NCBI GenBank assembly: GCA_028274465.1
Contig: CM051456.1
Location: forward strand, 10,629,745-10,693,744
Length of the DNA stretch: 64,000 nt
Origin: Plantago ovata
Taxonomy: Eukaryota > Streptophyta > Magnoliopsida > Lamiales > Plantaginaceae
Direction of reading: 5' to 3'
Shown here: positions 10,215 through 22,773 of the stretch, piece after piece
How the letters are laid out: every line of letters begins with the position of its first letter
How positions within the stretch are numbered: the stretch's first letter is position 1
Translations under genes and position numbers: made by a program
The notes under the pieces: model-generated
What the model was told of the DNA's origin: nothing
The model's input: only the letters and a program-made list of their open reading frames with translations
Databases searched by the model: none

Positions 10215-13200
10215 GCAGTCCAAGAAGCGAAATCATCAATATCTTCCATAAGAGATTCGATAAGCATTGAAGTTAACTTCTTTGATATGGGAAATCTTGA
10301 GCAACTCCGAATCATCATTGGCAGTGGCATATTCCTGACTGCATCTCTCCTCTATCAATAGGCAATCTCCAATATCTATGTAGTCTAACTTGGAGAGGCG
10401 TTGCAGGGCATCCATTCATTGGGGGCATATGTCTTAACATTGGGCAATTGATAATGCATAACCTTATCATCGATCAAATTACCAAGCCATTCAGGCAAAG
10501 CCTCGACACTGAAATCCTCTAACCCTAACTCGATAAGAGCAGTGAAATTCTGAACCTGATCCGGGAGAGAGTCCCAGTTCCTTTGTCCATATATATTCAA
10601 GTTTTCAAGACAACCCTGACACTGTTGTGAAATGCAGTGATGAAAATCACTGAAGGAATCTACATCCAATGACTCTGAGAACCCACCAAGAGACAAGATC
10701 CTCAAGCTCTTAAGACAATGCACCTCGACAGGTAAATTCACCAATCCTGGAATTCTATAGATGTGCAAATATCTGAGACGTGGCAGTCTTAGTGGATATA
10801 GAACCTCTGTGGAAATGTTATTCAGATCAGACAAGCAGAGATACTCGAGAGAAGAAGTACATGACTCTAATAACTCATATGCGAAGCTTGTGAGCTCTGG
10901 GCACCCGCAAATTTCCAAATGTCGAAGTGATGTGACGCCTCCAGACTGATCTTTTACATAAGGAATCAACTTGAGATTTGAACATCGAAGTATCTGCATT
11001 GAGTCAAGAAGCTGAAGGGATTGAATACCATGCGGAAATTCTGTCAACATTTCACAGTCCTCTATCTTCAGTTTATCAAGAAATGCTCCACCACCATTGA
11101 AGGACGGAACAAGATGTGTTAAGTTGGGACAACTTGAAACTGATAGTTCTGATATATGTTGGTTCCTCACAAATATATCATCGGGAAGAGAAGCCAATCT
11201 TGACAAGTAACTTATGCGCAGTACCTGGAGGGAGCTTGTTTTGCTACACACATCCGTCAATGAAAAGTCAGCAGCAACCTTACGGACATCAAAAAATTTC
11301 AAGCACGAACAACAACCCGGAATACTCTTCAACTGGGGGCACGACTCAATTTTCATCTTTTCGAGGCAGGGAAATGCTGCAGATACACCTATCCACTCTA
11401 TCAAATTTGGCATATTATAGAGTGTTATTTCCTTAAGAGCTGGAAATGGGATTACGTTGCTGTTTGTATTTGACGTGCTGTCATTACTCCATGAAAGGAA
11501 AGCCCCACAGACCGTACATTTAACATGTTTCTCAACTCCAAACACTTGAGGCGTGGGAGGTGGCCAAGCATCGGAATCTCTTCACAATGTCTGCAGTTTT
11601 GGAGTTTTACTGTCACCAAATCGTTAAGTACTGCTTCCCAACGACCATGAATGCCCCTCTGTGTTGTCATCTTCATTGTCCACATAGGGAAGTTTCTCCC
11701 TTGATATCCAATAATCTCTAAAGACTTCAAATTTGGGTGAGGATGAAGTCCATCCAACACATCTTGGTCATTGGTTTCAGCTTCTCTTTCTTCATTCCTC
11801 CTCAAAACTAACTTGATAATCTTTGACTTTCCAAACAAATCCGCATGCTTTGCCTCCTCTTTATCTTTAACCCTTTCAAGATTATGAATGTCAAGTTGTC
11901 CTTTGAGATTCTTCAGCTTCTCTAGCTCTCCAATTCCACATCCTTTCTCACGGCCGATTTTGTAGTAGCACAATGTTTGAAGACAAGATAATTGTCCTAT
12001 CCTGGGAGGTAATTGCATACAGGGAATGTGAAGGTGCCTCAAGCTAGTTAGGTTGACTATTTTGTCAGGCAGCTTTTCCAGATAGGCTTTCCATGTGTAT
12101 AGTGGAACACTCCTTAGTGTTTGAAGATTGTAGAGCTTGCAAACTGAATCCGGTAAACACTTAATTTGTGATCCAGAGATGTCAAGAAACCTCAAATGTA
12201 TTAACTTCCCGGTCGCACTTGGCAGCTCTTGAATACCCTTACCCATTATGTTTAGAACATGCAAGCGTTTAGAACCTAAGAGCATGTTGTGTGCAACTTG
12301 ATCTGTCATGAACAGCGCACAGAGATATTTTGCCTGTTCTTGTGAGATGGCAAGTGATTCGTCTGTAACTGAATCCAGGGAAAGATATCGCACATACTTC
12401 ATACTATTTGATCCCCCCTCCTTCTTATGAAGGCTTCTAGATCCTGAAACCCAGCATGCAAGATCATGCACAAGGTCGTGCATCTTACAAAGTGAAACAT
12501 TTCCACTGTCATCTCTCCTTACTTCTTCAAGTAAAGAATTTTGCAAGAGAAAGTTGAAACAACTATTACCCACAGTCTCCATATCAATTGCATGATCATC
12601 TCGCACAAACCCTTCGACCATCCAGAGCTCGATTAGTTGTTCCCTTTGGATCCAAGAATCTTGTGGAAAAACAGAACAATATGCAAAGCATTTTTTGAGC
12701 ATCGACGATGGCAACCGATCGTAACTTAATCTCAAGATCCTCAGAATCGTGTTCTCGTCTTGCCCAAGATGTGAAAGTTGATTTTCAAGGATAAAGGACC
12801 ATTCATCTCTTGGCTTGCCATTCAACATGCCTCCTATTACTTTGGCAGCCAGTGGTAAACCATGGCATTTTCGTGCAATGCGTTTTGCCAGTTCTTCAAA
12901 TTCCATTTGAAGATCACCTCCTTTCAAAGCTTTTGATTTTACTATGGACAGGCAACTATCATCCGACAAGCTACCCAATTGATGCGTATGCGTGGGCAGA
13001 GTTTGGACAAGGGAAGCAACACTGGCACTCCCCGTGGTTATAACGATGCAATTTCCTGAAACAGAACTAATTCTTGACAGAGAAATCATAAACTCTTCCC
13101 ACTTGCCTGAATCATCACTCCATAGATCATCAAGCACAAGCAAATACTTTTTCCTTGCAAAATGTTGATGAAGTTTTTCCAGTACAGTCTCAATACTGAG

Positions 13201-14002
13201 AAGTAGTTGAACATTTTCTCCGCTTGTTGTTTCAAGAATCATCTTGAATATAGTTACCGCACTGAAATGCAAAGAAACGCACACCCACACTTTTTGTTCA
13301 AAGTGAGATATTATCTTTTAATGATGAAATACTTCTCGAACCACAGCAGTCTTCCCAATCCCGCCCATGCCAACAACAGGAATAACCGACACTTTATTCT
13401 CAAGTGAAGCATTAACCACCATTTCGACAATTTTTGACAGATCATGTTCCCTACCCACAAAATTTGGCTCAACAAACGTAGAGTGAGTTTGTAGTTCCGT
13501 AGGTATGCCTAGTCCAACATTGCTTCTATGGCTTGCATTTGCAACTACACTTGCAAGGCCAAAGCCTTTAGCCTCCTTGTTGATACTCTCCAGGCTCTTA
13601 TTAACATCATCTATCTTATGAGCCATTTTTCAACGGAAAAGAAAGTTATTACTAGAACTTGAAGTTGAAGAGAAACAGCAAGTTACCTTGTTAAGAACTT
13701 GGTTTTGGTTTTCTACCTTTTGCCTGAGAAGCTCGTAATTCAACTCGTCTAACACAGCATCAGCTTCAAAGCGCCACATCTTCAAGACGCTCCAGCCAAA
13801 GTTCGACTGCACTTTTTTGGAGTTGTGTCTCCTCAGCATCAGAGACAAAAGCTCGAACCATTTGCAGTGAGTTTTTGAGCTTTTCGAGTTCTGTTTTGAA
13901 ACCAAAAACGAGCTTAATATCTTCAATAGGTTTATCGAGCAAACCATCTAGCACAACTCTGAATGCAGTACCTACTACTGCGCCAACAATAGCTGCTTCC
14001 AT
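10215..14002 (-). pseudogene. CC-NB-LRR (NLR) resistance gene, RGA-like, with about five lesions
   Basis: Single-exon reading from ATG 14002. It has an Rx-type coiled coil (MEAAIVGAVVGTAFRVVLDG, then LEKLKNSL.. and AEETQLQKSAVELWLERLED); P-loop GMGGIGKTAVV; kinase-2 YLLVLDDLW; RNBS-B GNCIVITTGSASVAS, where TTR is usual; GLPLAAKVIGGML; RNBS-D KKCFAYCSVFPQD; and MHD in CKMHDLVHDLA. About 20 leucine-rich repeats follow. Intact NLRs of this type are cytoplasmic ATP/ADP-switch pathogen sensors. Here the frame breaks about five times: a one-base shift near 13775 (after LERLEDVA), in-frame stops at 13632-13630 (before KMAHKI) and 13320-13318 (before KIISHFEQKVW), a shift near 11487 in the LRRs, and a shift near 10410. 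The LRR end (LQRLSKLDYIDIGDC) then continues to ~10215. The scatter of lesions argues for a pseudogene; sequencing errors are less likely because neighbouring genes are clean. Confidence 0.85.
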
Positions 14003-14877
14003 TGGTTTAATTTATTAAGAGATTGTAAAGAAAGGTGCATAGGTTGAAAACAGAAATGCAAGTAAGAGATTGGAGAATCTAAGATTACAGGGAGAAATCT
14101 TGATCAAAAGAAAATTTGTATTGATGATTCTTGATTGACTGAGAATACAAGAGGCATATTTCTAGCAAGTTAACTCCCCTCAATCATTAAAAATTACTAC
14201 TACTTGCCAACTTGCTAGAGTTGGTAGCAGTCATATTCAGAGTACTTGCAGACTAGGCCTTTTTTTAACATTTCTTATGTGGACTAGTACTTCATTATTT
14301 TTGTTAACAAACGAAAAAATGAATCATTTTTGTTCATAGTATAACATTAATTTGGTAATAACACATGAATGTTCTTTGCAATTTTACAGACCATGGGTAG
14401 TGCAACTTTGACTTCCGGACTCTTGCCACTTTGACATCCGGAAATTGGAAAAACAAGCGAACGTTATATTGTTTTAAAATCTACACGAACTTTTCTGTCT
14501 GTTTGTCTAACATCATAACTAAATGCATTTCTCTCTCAAAGCAAACAATTTCAACAGCCACTGAATGCATCAATTTTCTCACAAATTTTCATGTCATTCT
14601 CAATTTCCTATAGGCATTGTTTTCTCAAACATTTTATTCATAAAATAATTTCAGAAGCTGCAGATTTAGAGTAGAGATATGAGCATTACCGGTCGAACAT
14701 CAAATAACGACACGGATACTAGGTATGAATGCATGAGAAATGTAATTTCAGATTGTGTTCTTTCAATTACAAACACATCCCATGGAACTTCCACTACAAG
14801 TAGTTAAGTGTGCAGAGACACAGTTACCAGATACACTTCCCCCAGCAAAGAAAAGAACATAGATTCTTTCCCGTCTA
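14003..14877. other. Intergenic: NLR promoter side and 3' flank of RBL15
   Basis: No supported ORF. 14641-14877 is probably the 3' UTR of the rhomboid-like gene, which ends at 14878. The rest is AT-rich spacer. Confidence 0.4.
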
Positions 14878-16148
14878 TCACTGTTGGCTCATGAGTATCT
14901 CCACAGCAATATTCAGATCTCCATCTGCAGCTGCTATTGCTATTTCTACTTGTGTCCTATCAAAACCCATTGCAACAAGTTTCTGAATTTCTGCATCAGG
15001 GACAGGGGCCTGATTAGTTTGTTGTGCAGGTGCGCCTGTTGTAGCTGGATGTAATGGCTGGTCAACATTGTTACTTTCCTCAAGAAGTCGAGCTTGTAAG
15101 GTAGAATCTGATTCTGTATCACATGTAAGAGAAAGTCATATATGACTCATTATGATTGTAAAAGAACAGTAAAGAGAAAATGAACATGAAACTGACATAG
15201 AAGGGGTGTAGAACCTGCTTGGTTTCCTCCAGAACTGAGCGTTCTTCCTCTGCCAGGAAACCTCTCATCTGTTTGCACAGTTTGAGCCGAACTTCCTCTT
15301 TGTGGCATCCAGGAAGAGAGATTCAGATTTCTCCACGTATTTCCAGAGAGCAATCCATTTGAGGCTTGACTTTGACCCGTGTAAGTAGGAATATAGCCAG
15401 TTGTGTTACCACCACCAGTGCACATTATGAATTTGGGTCTTCTCACACACGAAGAAAACCAAGAGGACTCCTCAAGAGACGAATAGAACGATGTACCAGG
15501 AATCAAGACATTAAACAACCCGAAAGTGTAAGCATAGCCAGACAAAATGCCACACAAGTGTCCAAGTAATGAGACATTCGTCATTAGAAGTTGAAACGCC
15601 ACTAGCAAGATCCACACGTAAAACTTCGCAGGCACATTAAAAAGTCCAAAGACATTCCGGAACTCTGCTCCACTAAGACTAGTCTCTATAACAATCATCG
15701 AGAACAGGATCCCAGAGAAACCAATAGAACACTGATTCATGTAAGCATCGTAACCATAGATAGGATTATAGGCTGCTATTAACGCCAAAAGAAGATGCAG
15801 AATTGCATTGCTTGTTGCCAATAGAACCGCTATATACAACAAGCGGATGGACCCCATTATCCTTTCGAGCTCAGTCCCCATGGGAACCAAAGCCAGCATA
15901 TTGAAGAGAACATGCAATATAGAACCATGAAACAGAACAGCAGTGTAGAATCTGTAAAGTTGAAAATGCGAAACGACAGCAGATGGCAAGAAGCACACTT
16001 CGACAAACGAGTCGTAACCCACAAACAAACAGATCAAGTAAATGATGCCACAAGCAACCACAATAGTTGATGTGAGAAATGGGATATTCTCCCACCATTG
16101 GTGTACCCTAGTTTGCAAACCTGCTTCGGAGACGACGTTCGGTCTCAT
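14878..16148 (-). CDS. RBL15: Rhomboid-like protein 15 (rhomboid fold plus UBA domain)
   Basis: Two coding exons, 15215-16148 and 14878-15113, give 389 residues in phase. The start MRPNVVSEAG is conserved with Arabidopsis RBL15. An in-frame upstream ATG at 16199 would add 17 residues (MKFRNPRWRIWGKFDSA) and is less likely, because homologues start at MRPN. About six membrane segments follow. The rhomboid serine motif GFSGILFSM (~160) and the histidine GHLCGILSGY (~215) are both present, so a protease activity is possible, though RBL15 relatives are not well characterised. The C-terminal exon has a UBA ubiquitin-binding domain (EIQKLVAMGFDRTQVEIAIA, then EILMSQQ). A non-coding 5' exon ending near 16473 (CAG|GTAATA) appears to precede it. 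No defects seen. Confidence 0.93.
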
Positions 16149-16619
16149 TGCACTATCAAATTTTCCCCAAATTCTCCACCTAGGGTTCCGAAATTTCACA
16201 AAAATTTCGAGAGCACAACAATATAGCTAAGTTCGCAAAGCCCCAGAAGAAAAAAAATCACCTGATCAACACATTAAGCTAAATTAACAACAATTCAAAG
16301 CTATGATCATGTAATACTGATGAATTTAAACCATTATCAAGAGAGAGAAAATGACTTGTTATTGAAGTAATCGCCATTCACAAACACACTTAGATGGAAA
16401 TCTTCAGAAAACGAAGATGAAAACTCGAACATCTAGCAACTGAACATAAGGGGAAAAAGATGGAGTATTACCTGAAGAAGATCTGAATTGATTGATTGCT
16501 GTAATTTTGCGGAGTGAGAAAGATAAGCCCCTTCTTGGAGAGTTCACTGTGCGGAAAGCTTCGAGAGATTGTACTGTACAATGCTCCAAGCGACTTAGAG
16601 TAATTTTAATACTTCGATC

Positions 16620-17262
16620 GGTCCAAGCTATAAATTGCCATTGAATTTGAATAAGGAATTCAAATTAATTTCATTTCATTTTGCAATTTTTTTTTTTTTC
16701 GAAATAATTTCATTTTGCAATTTGATCGTAAAGAGTAGCAACAATAATAATAATTTTTTCAATTAATATTAGAGAGTTTATTAGTAGGAAAAAAAAAATT
16801 TTAAAAATGATGATAATTTTAAAAGTTTTTATCAAATGTGTTCTAAATACTTTACCATAAATAAGTGAAAACATAGTACGGAGTACAATTTTAGCACTCC
16901 CTCTATTCCATAACAAATTTTTTAAAAATTCACTTTTTTGACGTTTCATTACAATCTTCCAAACCTGAAAATGGTAAGTTTAGTTTTTAACGCACTGACC
17001 AATTCTTGATTGGTTCTCTCTCCGAGCCAATTGTCGAGCCTAACGATATAACACCTCATTTTAGTATAGATTTGAAAAAATGGTTAAAAATCTGATGAAT
17101 ATTATTTGTGCCAACAATCTAATTATGGGAATTTAGATTGACTATTACAAAGAATTAATTATACCGTATTATTACGAATGCTAAGATTCTTTAGATCGTA
17201 AAAACAATAATCGGAAGTTGAGAATGAGACAAAGGGAGCACGATTTAGGCTCTGTTTTTTTA
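16620..17262. other. AT-rich intergenic spacer, possible MITE
   Basis: 16893-17242 begins GCACTCCCTCTATTCC and ends with a rough inverse (AGACAAAGGGAGCACG), so a ~350-bp MITE is possible but weakly supported. Homopolymer A/T tracts fill the rest. Confidence 0.3.
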
Positions 17263-20200
17263 CTAGTTAATTAACCCGTCGAGTACTCGACGGGGCATAA
17301 AAAGTTGTGCGCACACTTGTTACTATATAAATTTGATTGTGTCGAACTACAAATAAAGAAATATATCGCTCATATGTATATTGTTATACAATTGTTTATC
17401 TCTCTACTTGAAACATCTTATAGTATCCAAAAACTTAATAGTATGTATTTTTTCATTGAATTAGAATATCATATGGAAATTTAATATCACCCAATTATCA
17501 TTTTCATTTTCATTGGCATTAGTACTATTATCGACATCCAATAACCATCGGAACTATGCTATTTCGATATGAATGTCTTTCCTTTGCCCTATGAGCATGA
17601 TCAATACACCACCTTTACCATAGAAAAATGTTGAATTTACAAAATACTTAACATGATGTATTTTTTCATCTTCAAACTTAACATGTACATGCATAATATT
17701 CATATGTGTCATAATTAATATTAAGTATAATGTCATCCACATGAATGTCTTTCATTTTCCCTGTGACCATGAACTTGTCATGGATCCTATATCACCTTCC
17801 TCTATTTTTCTCAAATTAAATGGGTTCCAATATTAGAATTCAATAGTCATTCAACAAAACCCCTAATACGTTGTACTTCAAAATAGGATAAGCAAGAATA
17901 CAATTATTATAGATAGAGAACCTACTGGGTATTCCCATCTATTGTGATTGTTATTGTAAATAATTATCACATGAGTACACCAATCAAACTCATCCACTAT
18001 TTCAGCATAATTAAGACTGAGTATAATGTCATCCACATGAATGTATTTCATTTGCCCCGTGATCATGAACTTGCCATTTTATATCACGTTCACCCTAATT
18101 TCCTCAAATACGTTCCAATATTGGATTTCAACTCTTATTCAGCAAAACCCTTAATCTCTTGATCTTTAAAATAGGATAAAACCAATATACACTTATATGG
18201 ATAGATAGTCTACATGGTAGTCGCATCAAATGCAATCATTATTTTAATTATTATGGAACACAATCAAACCCATCCACTATTATAAATTATATCGGCATAA
18301 TTAAGACTGAGTATAATGTCATCCACATGAATGTCTTTCATTTTCCCCGTGACCATGAACTTGTCATGGATCCTATATCACTTTCACTCTATTTTTCTCA
18401 AATTGAATGGGTTCCAATATTGGAGTTCAATAGTCATTCAACAAAACCCCTAATATGTTAAACTTCAAAATAAGATAAGTAAGAATACACTTATTATAGA
18501 TAGATAGCCTACAGGGTAGTACCATCTATTGTGATTGTTATTGTAAATTATCATATGAGTACACCAATCGAACACATCCATTATTTTTAAGACTGAGTAT
18601 AATGACATCCACATGAATGTCTTTCAATTGCCCCGTGATCAAGAACTTGCCATAGATCCTATATCACGTTCACCCTATTTTTGTCAAATGCGTTCCAATA
18701 TTGGACTTCAATTCTCATTCAGCAAAACCCTTAATCTCTCTAATTTCAAAATAGGATAAATCCAATATACACTTATTATAGATGGATAGCCTACATGTAG
18801 TTCCATCAAATGCAATTATTATTTTAATTATTATGGAACACAAACCCATCCACTATTATAAGTTATTTCGGCATAATTAAGACTGAGTATAATGTCATCC
18901 ACATGAATGTCTTTCATTTGCCCAATGATCATGAACTTGCCATAGATTTTATATCACGTTCATCCTAATTTTCTCAAATGCGTCCAATATTGGATTTCAA
19001 CTCTCATTCAACACCCTTAATCTCTTGAATTTCAAAAAAAAGATAAAGTCAATATACACTTATAGGGATAGGTAGTCTACATGGTAGTCACATCAAATGC
19101 AATCATTATTATAGTTATTATGGAATACAATCAAACCCATCCACTATTATAAATTATTTCGGCATAATTAAGATTGAATATAATGTCATCCACATGAATG
19201 TATTTCATTTTCCCCGTGACCATGAACTTGTCATGGATCATATATCACCTTCGCTCTATTTTCCTCAAATTGAATAGGTTCCAATACTGGAGTTCTATAG
19301 TCATTCCACAAAACCCCTAATATGTTGAACTTAAAAATAGGATAAGCAAGAATACATTTATTATAGATAGATAGCCTATAGGGTAGTAACATCTATTGTG
19401 ATTGTTATCGTAAATTATCACATGAGTACACCATTCGAACACATTCATTGTTTTTAAGACTGGATATAATGGCATCCACATGAATGTCTTTCAATTGCCC
19501 CGTGATCAAGAACTTGCCATAGATCCCATATCACGTTCACCCTATTTTTCTCAAATGCGTTCCAATGTTAGACTTCAATTCTCATTCAACAAAACCCTTA
19601 ATCTCTTGAATTTCAAAATAGGATAAAGTCAGTATATACTTATTATGGATAGATAGTCTACATGTAGTCCCATCAAATGCAATTATTATTTTAATTATTA
19701 TGGAACACAAACACATCCACTATTATAAATTATTTCGGCATAATTAAGATTGAGTATAATGTCATCCACATGAATGTCTTTCATTTGTCCCGTGACCATG
19801 GACCTTGCCATAGACCCTATATCACCTTCACTCTATTTTTCTCAAATCCGTTCAAATATTGGAGTTAATAGTCATTCAATAAAACTCCTACAACATATTT
19901 GGATTTAGACTATAGAGACCTCTCGACGTCTATAATTGACCTCAAATTTGGGTTTCAATTATAGAGGCCCCGAATACTGTTCACATTTTGAGAGACCTCT
20001 CGTTTTTTCCTCTCATTTTCCCTCTCTCTAGGGGTTTCATCTTTCTCTCTTTATTTCCAACTTTCTCTCTTCCAATCAATAATCAACATCTCATACTTTC
20101 ACTCATAATATTCGAATAAAATCTATTTTGTGTACTCTAGAGAGCGCCAGTGTCCAATTTATGTATTTTATTGTAACACGTTGCCAATTTTGATACATTT

Positions 20201-20965
20201 TCAATTTAACGACAAAAAATTAAATAATTCAAGTATGGTAATCACACATCCAACATATCGAAAATAGCGAATAAAATAAGAATAAAAAATGCAAAGCAAA
20301 AATGAAAAATGGGCGGGTGCTATGTACACTTTTTGGTACTTTGGAGTACCAAACTGAGATTTTAATGCATTGTATAAGACATGACAATTTTTCCTATTGT
20401 CTTGAGAATTTTGGCCCGACAGGTTAGTGGGTGCCACATGCTTGTATTGTTCACATTTTTCCTGTTGAATTAGAAAGTATCTAAATTGATCAGGGTTGCA
20501 CTCTGGAGTACCTAAATTGGGCAGGGGTATTCCGGAGTACCTGGAATGAGTTTTACCCCATACAAATCAAATGATAAACTTATACAGGGATGGTGGTAGT
20601 ATTAAATAATAAATAACTATTTTCTAAAATAATTTTTATTGATTAAAAGTTTATATGGTAGTACCATAATTGAATCAAATATTATTGTAATTCTAATTTA
20701 TTTCGGTAGATAGACCTACCATATGGTAGATAGAAGATTTATTTTTTAGGTGAGGGAAAGGATTGACTATATTTAGGAATGTAGAATTTAGGGTTAAATA
20801 AAATAGTTTAATTCAAATAAAAAATTAAAATCAATAATAATTACTTTAGATAGGGTATTAAATTGAATTTCTATCCAAATAATTGAGAAAATGCCACGTG
20901 GATTGGAGCATTCTGATTGGTTGTTATTTTTAGGATGTGAATTCTGCTTTTATATATTATATAGA
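17263..20965 (-). mobile_element. Non-autonomous Helitron (minus orientation)
   Basis: On the minus strand the element begins TCTATATAATATATAAAAGC at 20965, preceded by A. It ends with a hairpin (CCGTCGAG-TA-CTCGACGG, 17278-17295), a short spacer and CTAG at 17266-17263, followed by T. These are the Helitron hallmarks: 5' TC, a 3' hairpin 10-12 bases before CTRR, and insertion between A and T without target duplication. At 3703 bp it has no Rep/helicase ORF, so it is non-autonomous. Most of its 3' half is a 290-bp tandem array, listed separately. The ends look intact. The monomers have diverged from one another, so the array is not brand new. Confidence 0.8.
17540..19895. repeat. ~290-bp tandem array with 867-bp higher-order period
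   Basis: The landmark word CATCCACATGAATGT recurs at about 17733, 18030, 18320, 18606, 18896, 19187, 19473 and 19763, with a partial copy near 17563. Spacings are 297, 290, 286, 290, 291, 286 and 290. Monomers fall into types by the following bases: A (TTTCCCCGTGACC), C (AATTGCCCCGTGATCAAG) and B (TTGCCC..TGATC). From 18320 the order is A-C-B-A-C-B, so equivalent monomers lie exactly 867 bases apart. The upstream part reads A-B, with the C type missing. Non-coding. Confidence 0.88.
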
Positions 20966-21139
20966 TTTGAAAAATATTTAATTCAATTCATATTTATTTA
21001 GCTTTTTTATGCTACAATTACAAATAAGTCCAGTTTAAAATTTTTCAGAAAAGTAGAAAAGGACATAACTTAGTCTTCATCTTTTAGTAATATTTCAGAC
21101 TAGTCGACTTATTTCTACCTTTTTCAATTCACTCACAGC

Positions 21140-22383
21140 TAGTGTTGCTACGTGAGCCGAGCCTTAACGAGGGCTCAGATCAGTTCGTTAAGGCTTGAGC
21201 TCGGTCGATAAAGTATTCGGGCCGAGCTCGAGCCTAACATGAAGCTCGTTCCACTAACAAGCCAGACTCGGCTCGAACATACTCGTTAAGGCTCGTTAAA
21301 GCTCCTGAGATTTAATATTTATACAATTATCGGGGATTTTAGCATTAAATTTTAATGTTTAAGTTTGTATTTTGTTAGACTCCAAGCGGGATTTTCTGTC
21401 CCAGGCCCTATGCCACTTCCTGTGGCAGTAATTAGAAGCTGACATGTGTACATTCCATGTCTATTTTTACCCGTCATCTTTTCTTTCTTTTTTGTTAATT
21501 TTTGGTTCATTATTTTTTTTTTACCTTAATTTGTTTGTTGTAGCTCCGAGAATTAAACAGGGTAATAACATTTGCTTTACGATATTTCTCTTTAATCAAT
21601 TGTGTTCATGTTTAATTATAAATTACTCATAATTATACGGATGTATTTTTTTTAAAAAATAATTTAGGTGTAATATACGGTTAAACATATATACAATTAT
21701 TTATCAAAGAGAAAGATCATATAAAAAACGGAAGAAGTATTACTTATCTTCTTATCCCTCTCACATGAAATCAATATAAAGCGAATGGGAAACTCATATG
21801 AAAACTAAAAACTAAATCAATTTCACAAAAAATAGATTGAAATGAGTAATACTAAAATTACAATTTTTACATTCTGTTCCTATCACATTTTCGGTGTATT
21901 TTCTTTATTATTTATGTTTTATAGTTGAACAAAGTGTAGTCTAACGTTGTTTCAAATCTCAATTTCAATTAAAGAAATACTACGAATTTATAAACTTTAA
22001 TCATATTTAAAAAAATTATATCCGTATAATTTATGAGTAATATATAATCAAACATGAACGCAGTTGACCGAAGTGGAATACTTCCTAAGGTGACTATTTA
22101 TCGCGACCTTTGATGGCTTTATGATTTGAATTATTGATTGTTAATGAGTAATCTTGAATACTTGATTTTTTATATCTTATTTCAAATTTTTCACATTTTT
22201 TTTTTTATATGTGCTCGGCCCGAGCTCGATGAGACTAGGCTCATTCGAGCCAAACGAGCCAAGCTCGAGCCTAACTAAGGTAGCTCGAGCCTGATTTTGG
22301 GCTCGTTATGTTAATAAGCCGAGCCTAGCTCATTTGGCTCGAACAAGCAATACTTGGCTCGGTTGACTCACTAAACAGCACTA
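21140..22383. mobile_element. Non-autonomous hAT-type element
   Basis: 1244 bp. The ends are TAGTGTTGCTACGTGAGC and, inverted, TAGTGCTGTTTAGTGAGTC, flanked by an 8-bp duplication with one mismatch: CTCACAGC at 21132-21139 and CTCACAAC at 22384-22391. Both subterminal regions are crowded with GAGCC/GGCTC/CTCGAGC words, typical of hAT transposase binding sites. The AT-rich middle contains no transposase ORF. Confidence 0.8.
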
Positions 22384-22773
22384 CTCACAACGACATCAAA
22401 ATTTTACAAAACCCTTTAAACCCTTTAAAGAGAAAAAAGTTTATATTAGATCTTGTGGGTCAAAATGAACCACAGACACGACGATTGCTTGTTTAGTGTG
22501 AATATTGTTAGTTGGATTCCTTTGATGTAGTTACCTTCCGCTTAGCATGCAACACAATTGGAGTAATTATGACATAATTTGGTGTGATGATTGTAATGCA
22601 CCAACTATGCTCAGACATACATGATACCAGACCGCACATCGGCACAAACAATTAAGTGAACAGCCAACAAATAATATAGAGATTACAGCAACTACTTAAC
22701 ATGTTTGAAGACAGTATACAGCTCTGGTGGTTCAAGGGAGGAAGAGAGAAACCGTTAGGCCTTGGTAACATGG

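Noticed and set aside
10761-13407. Plus-strand ORFs over the NLR gene
   Set aside because: Antisense shadows of the NB-LRR coding sequence.
16149-16199. Longer RBL15 start at the upstream in-frame ATG
   Set aside because: Homologues begin at MRPN, and the extension MKFRNPRWRIWGKFDSA looks like translated leader.
17540-19895. CRISPR-like or gene-coding repeat array
   Set aside because: Monomers are ~290 bp with no short repeat/unique spacer pattern and no conserved reading frame; the organism is a plant.
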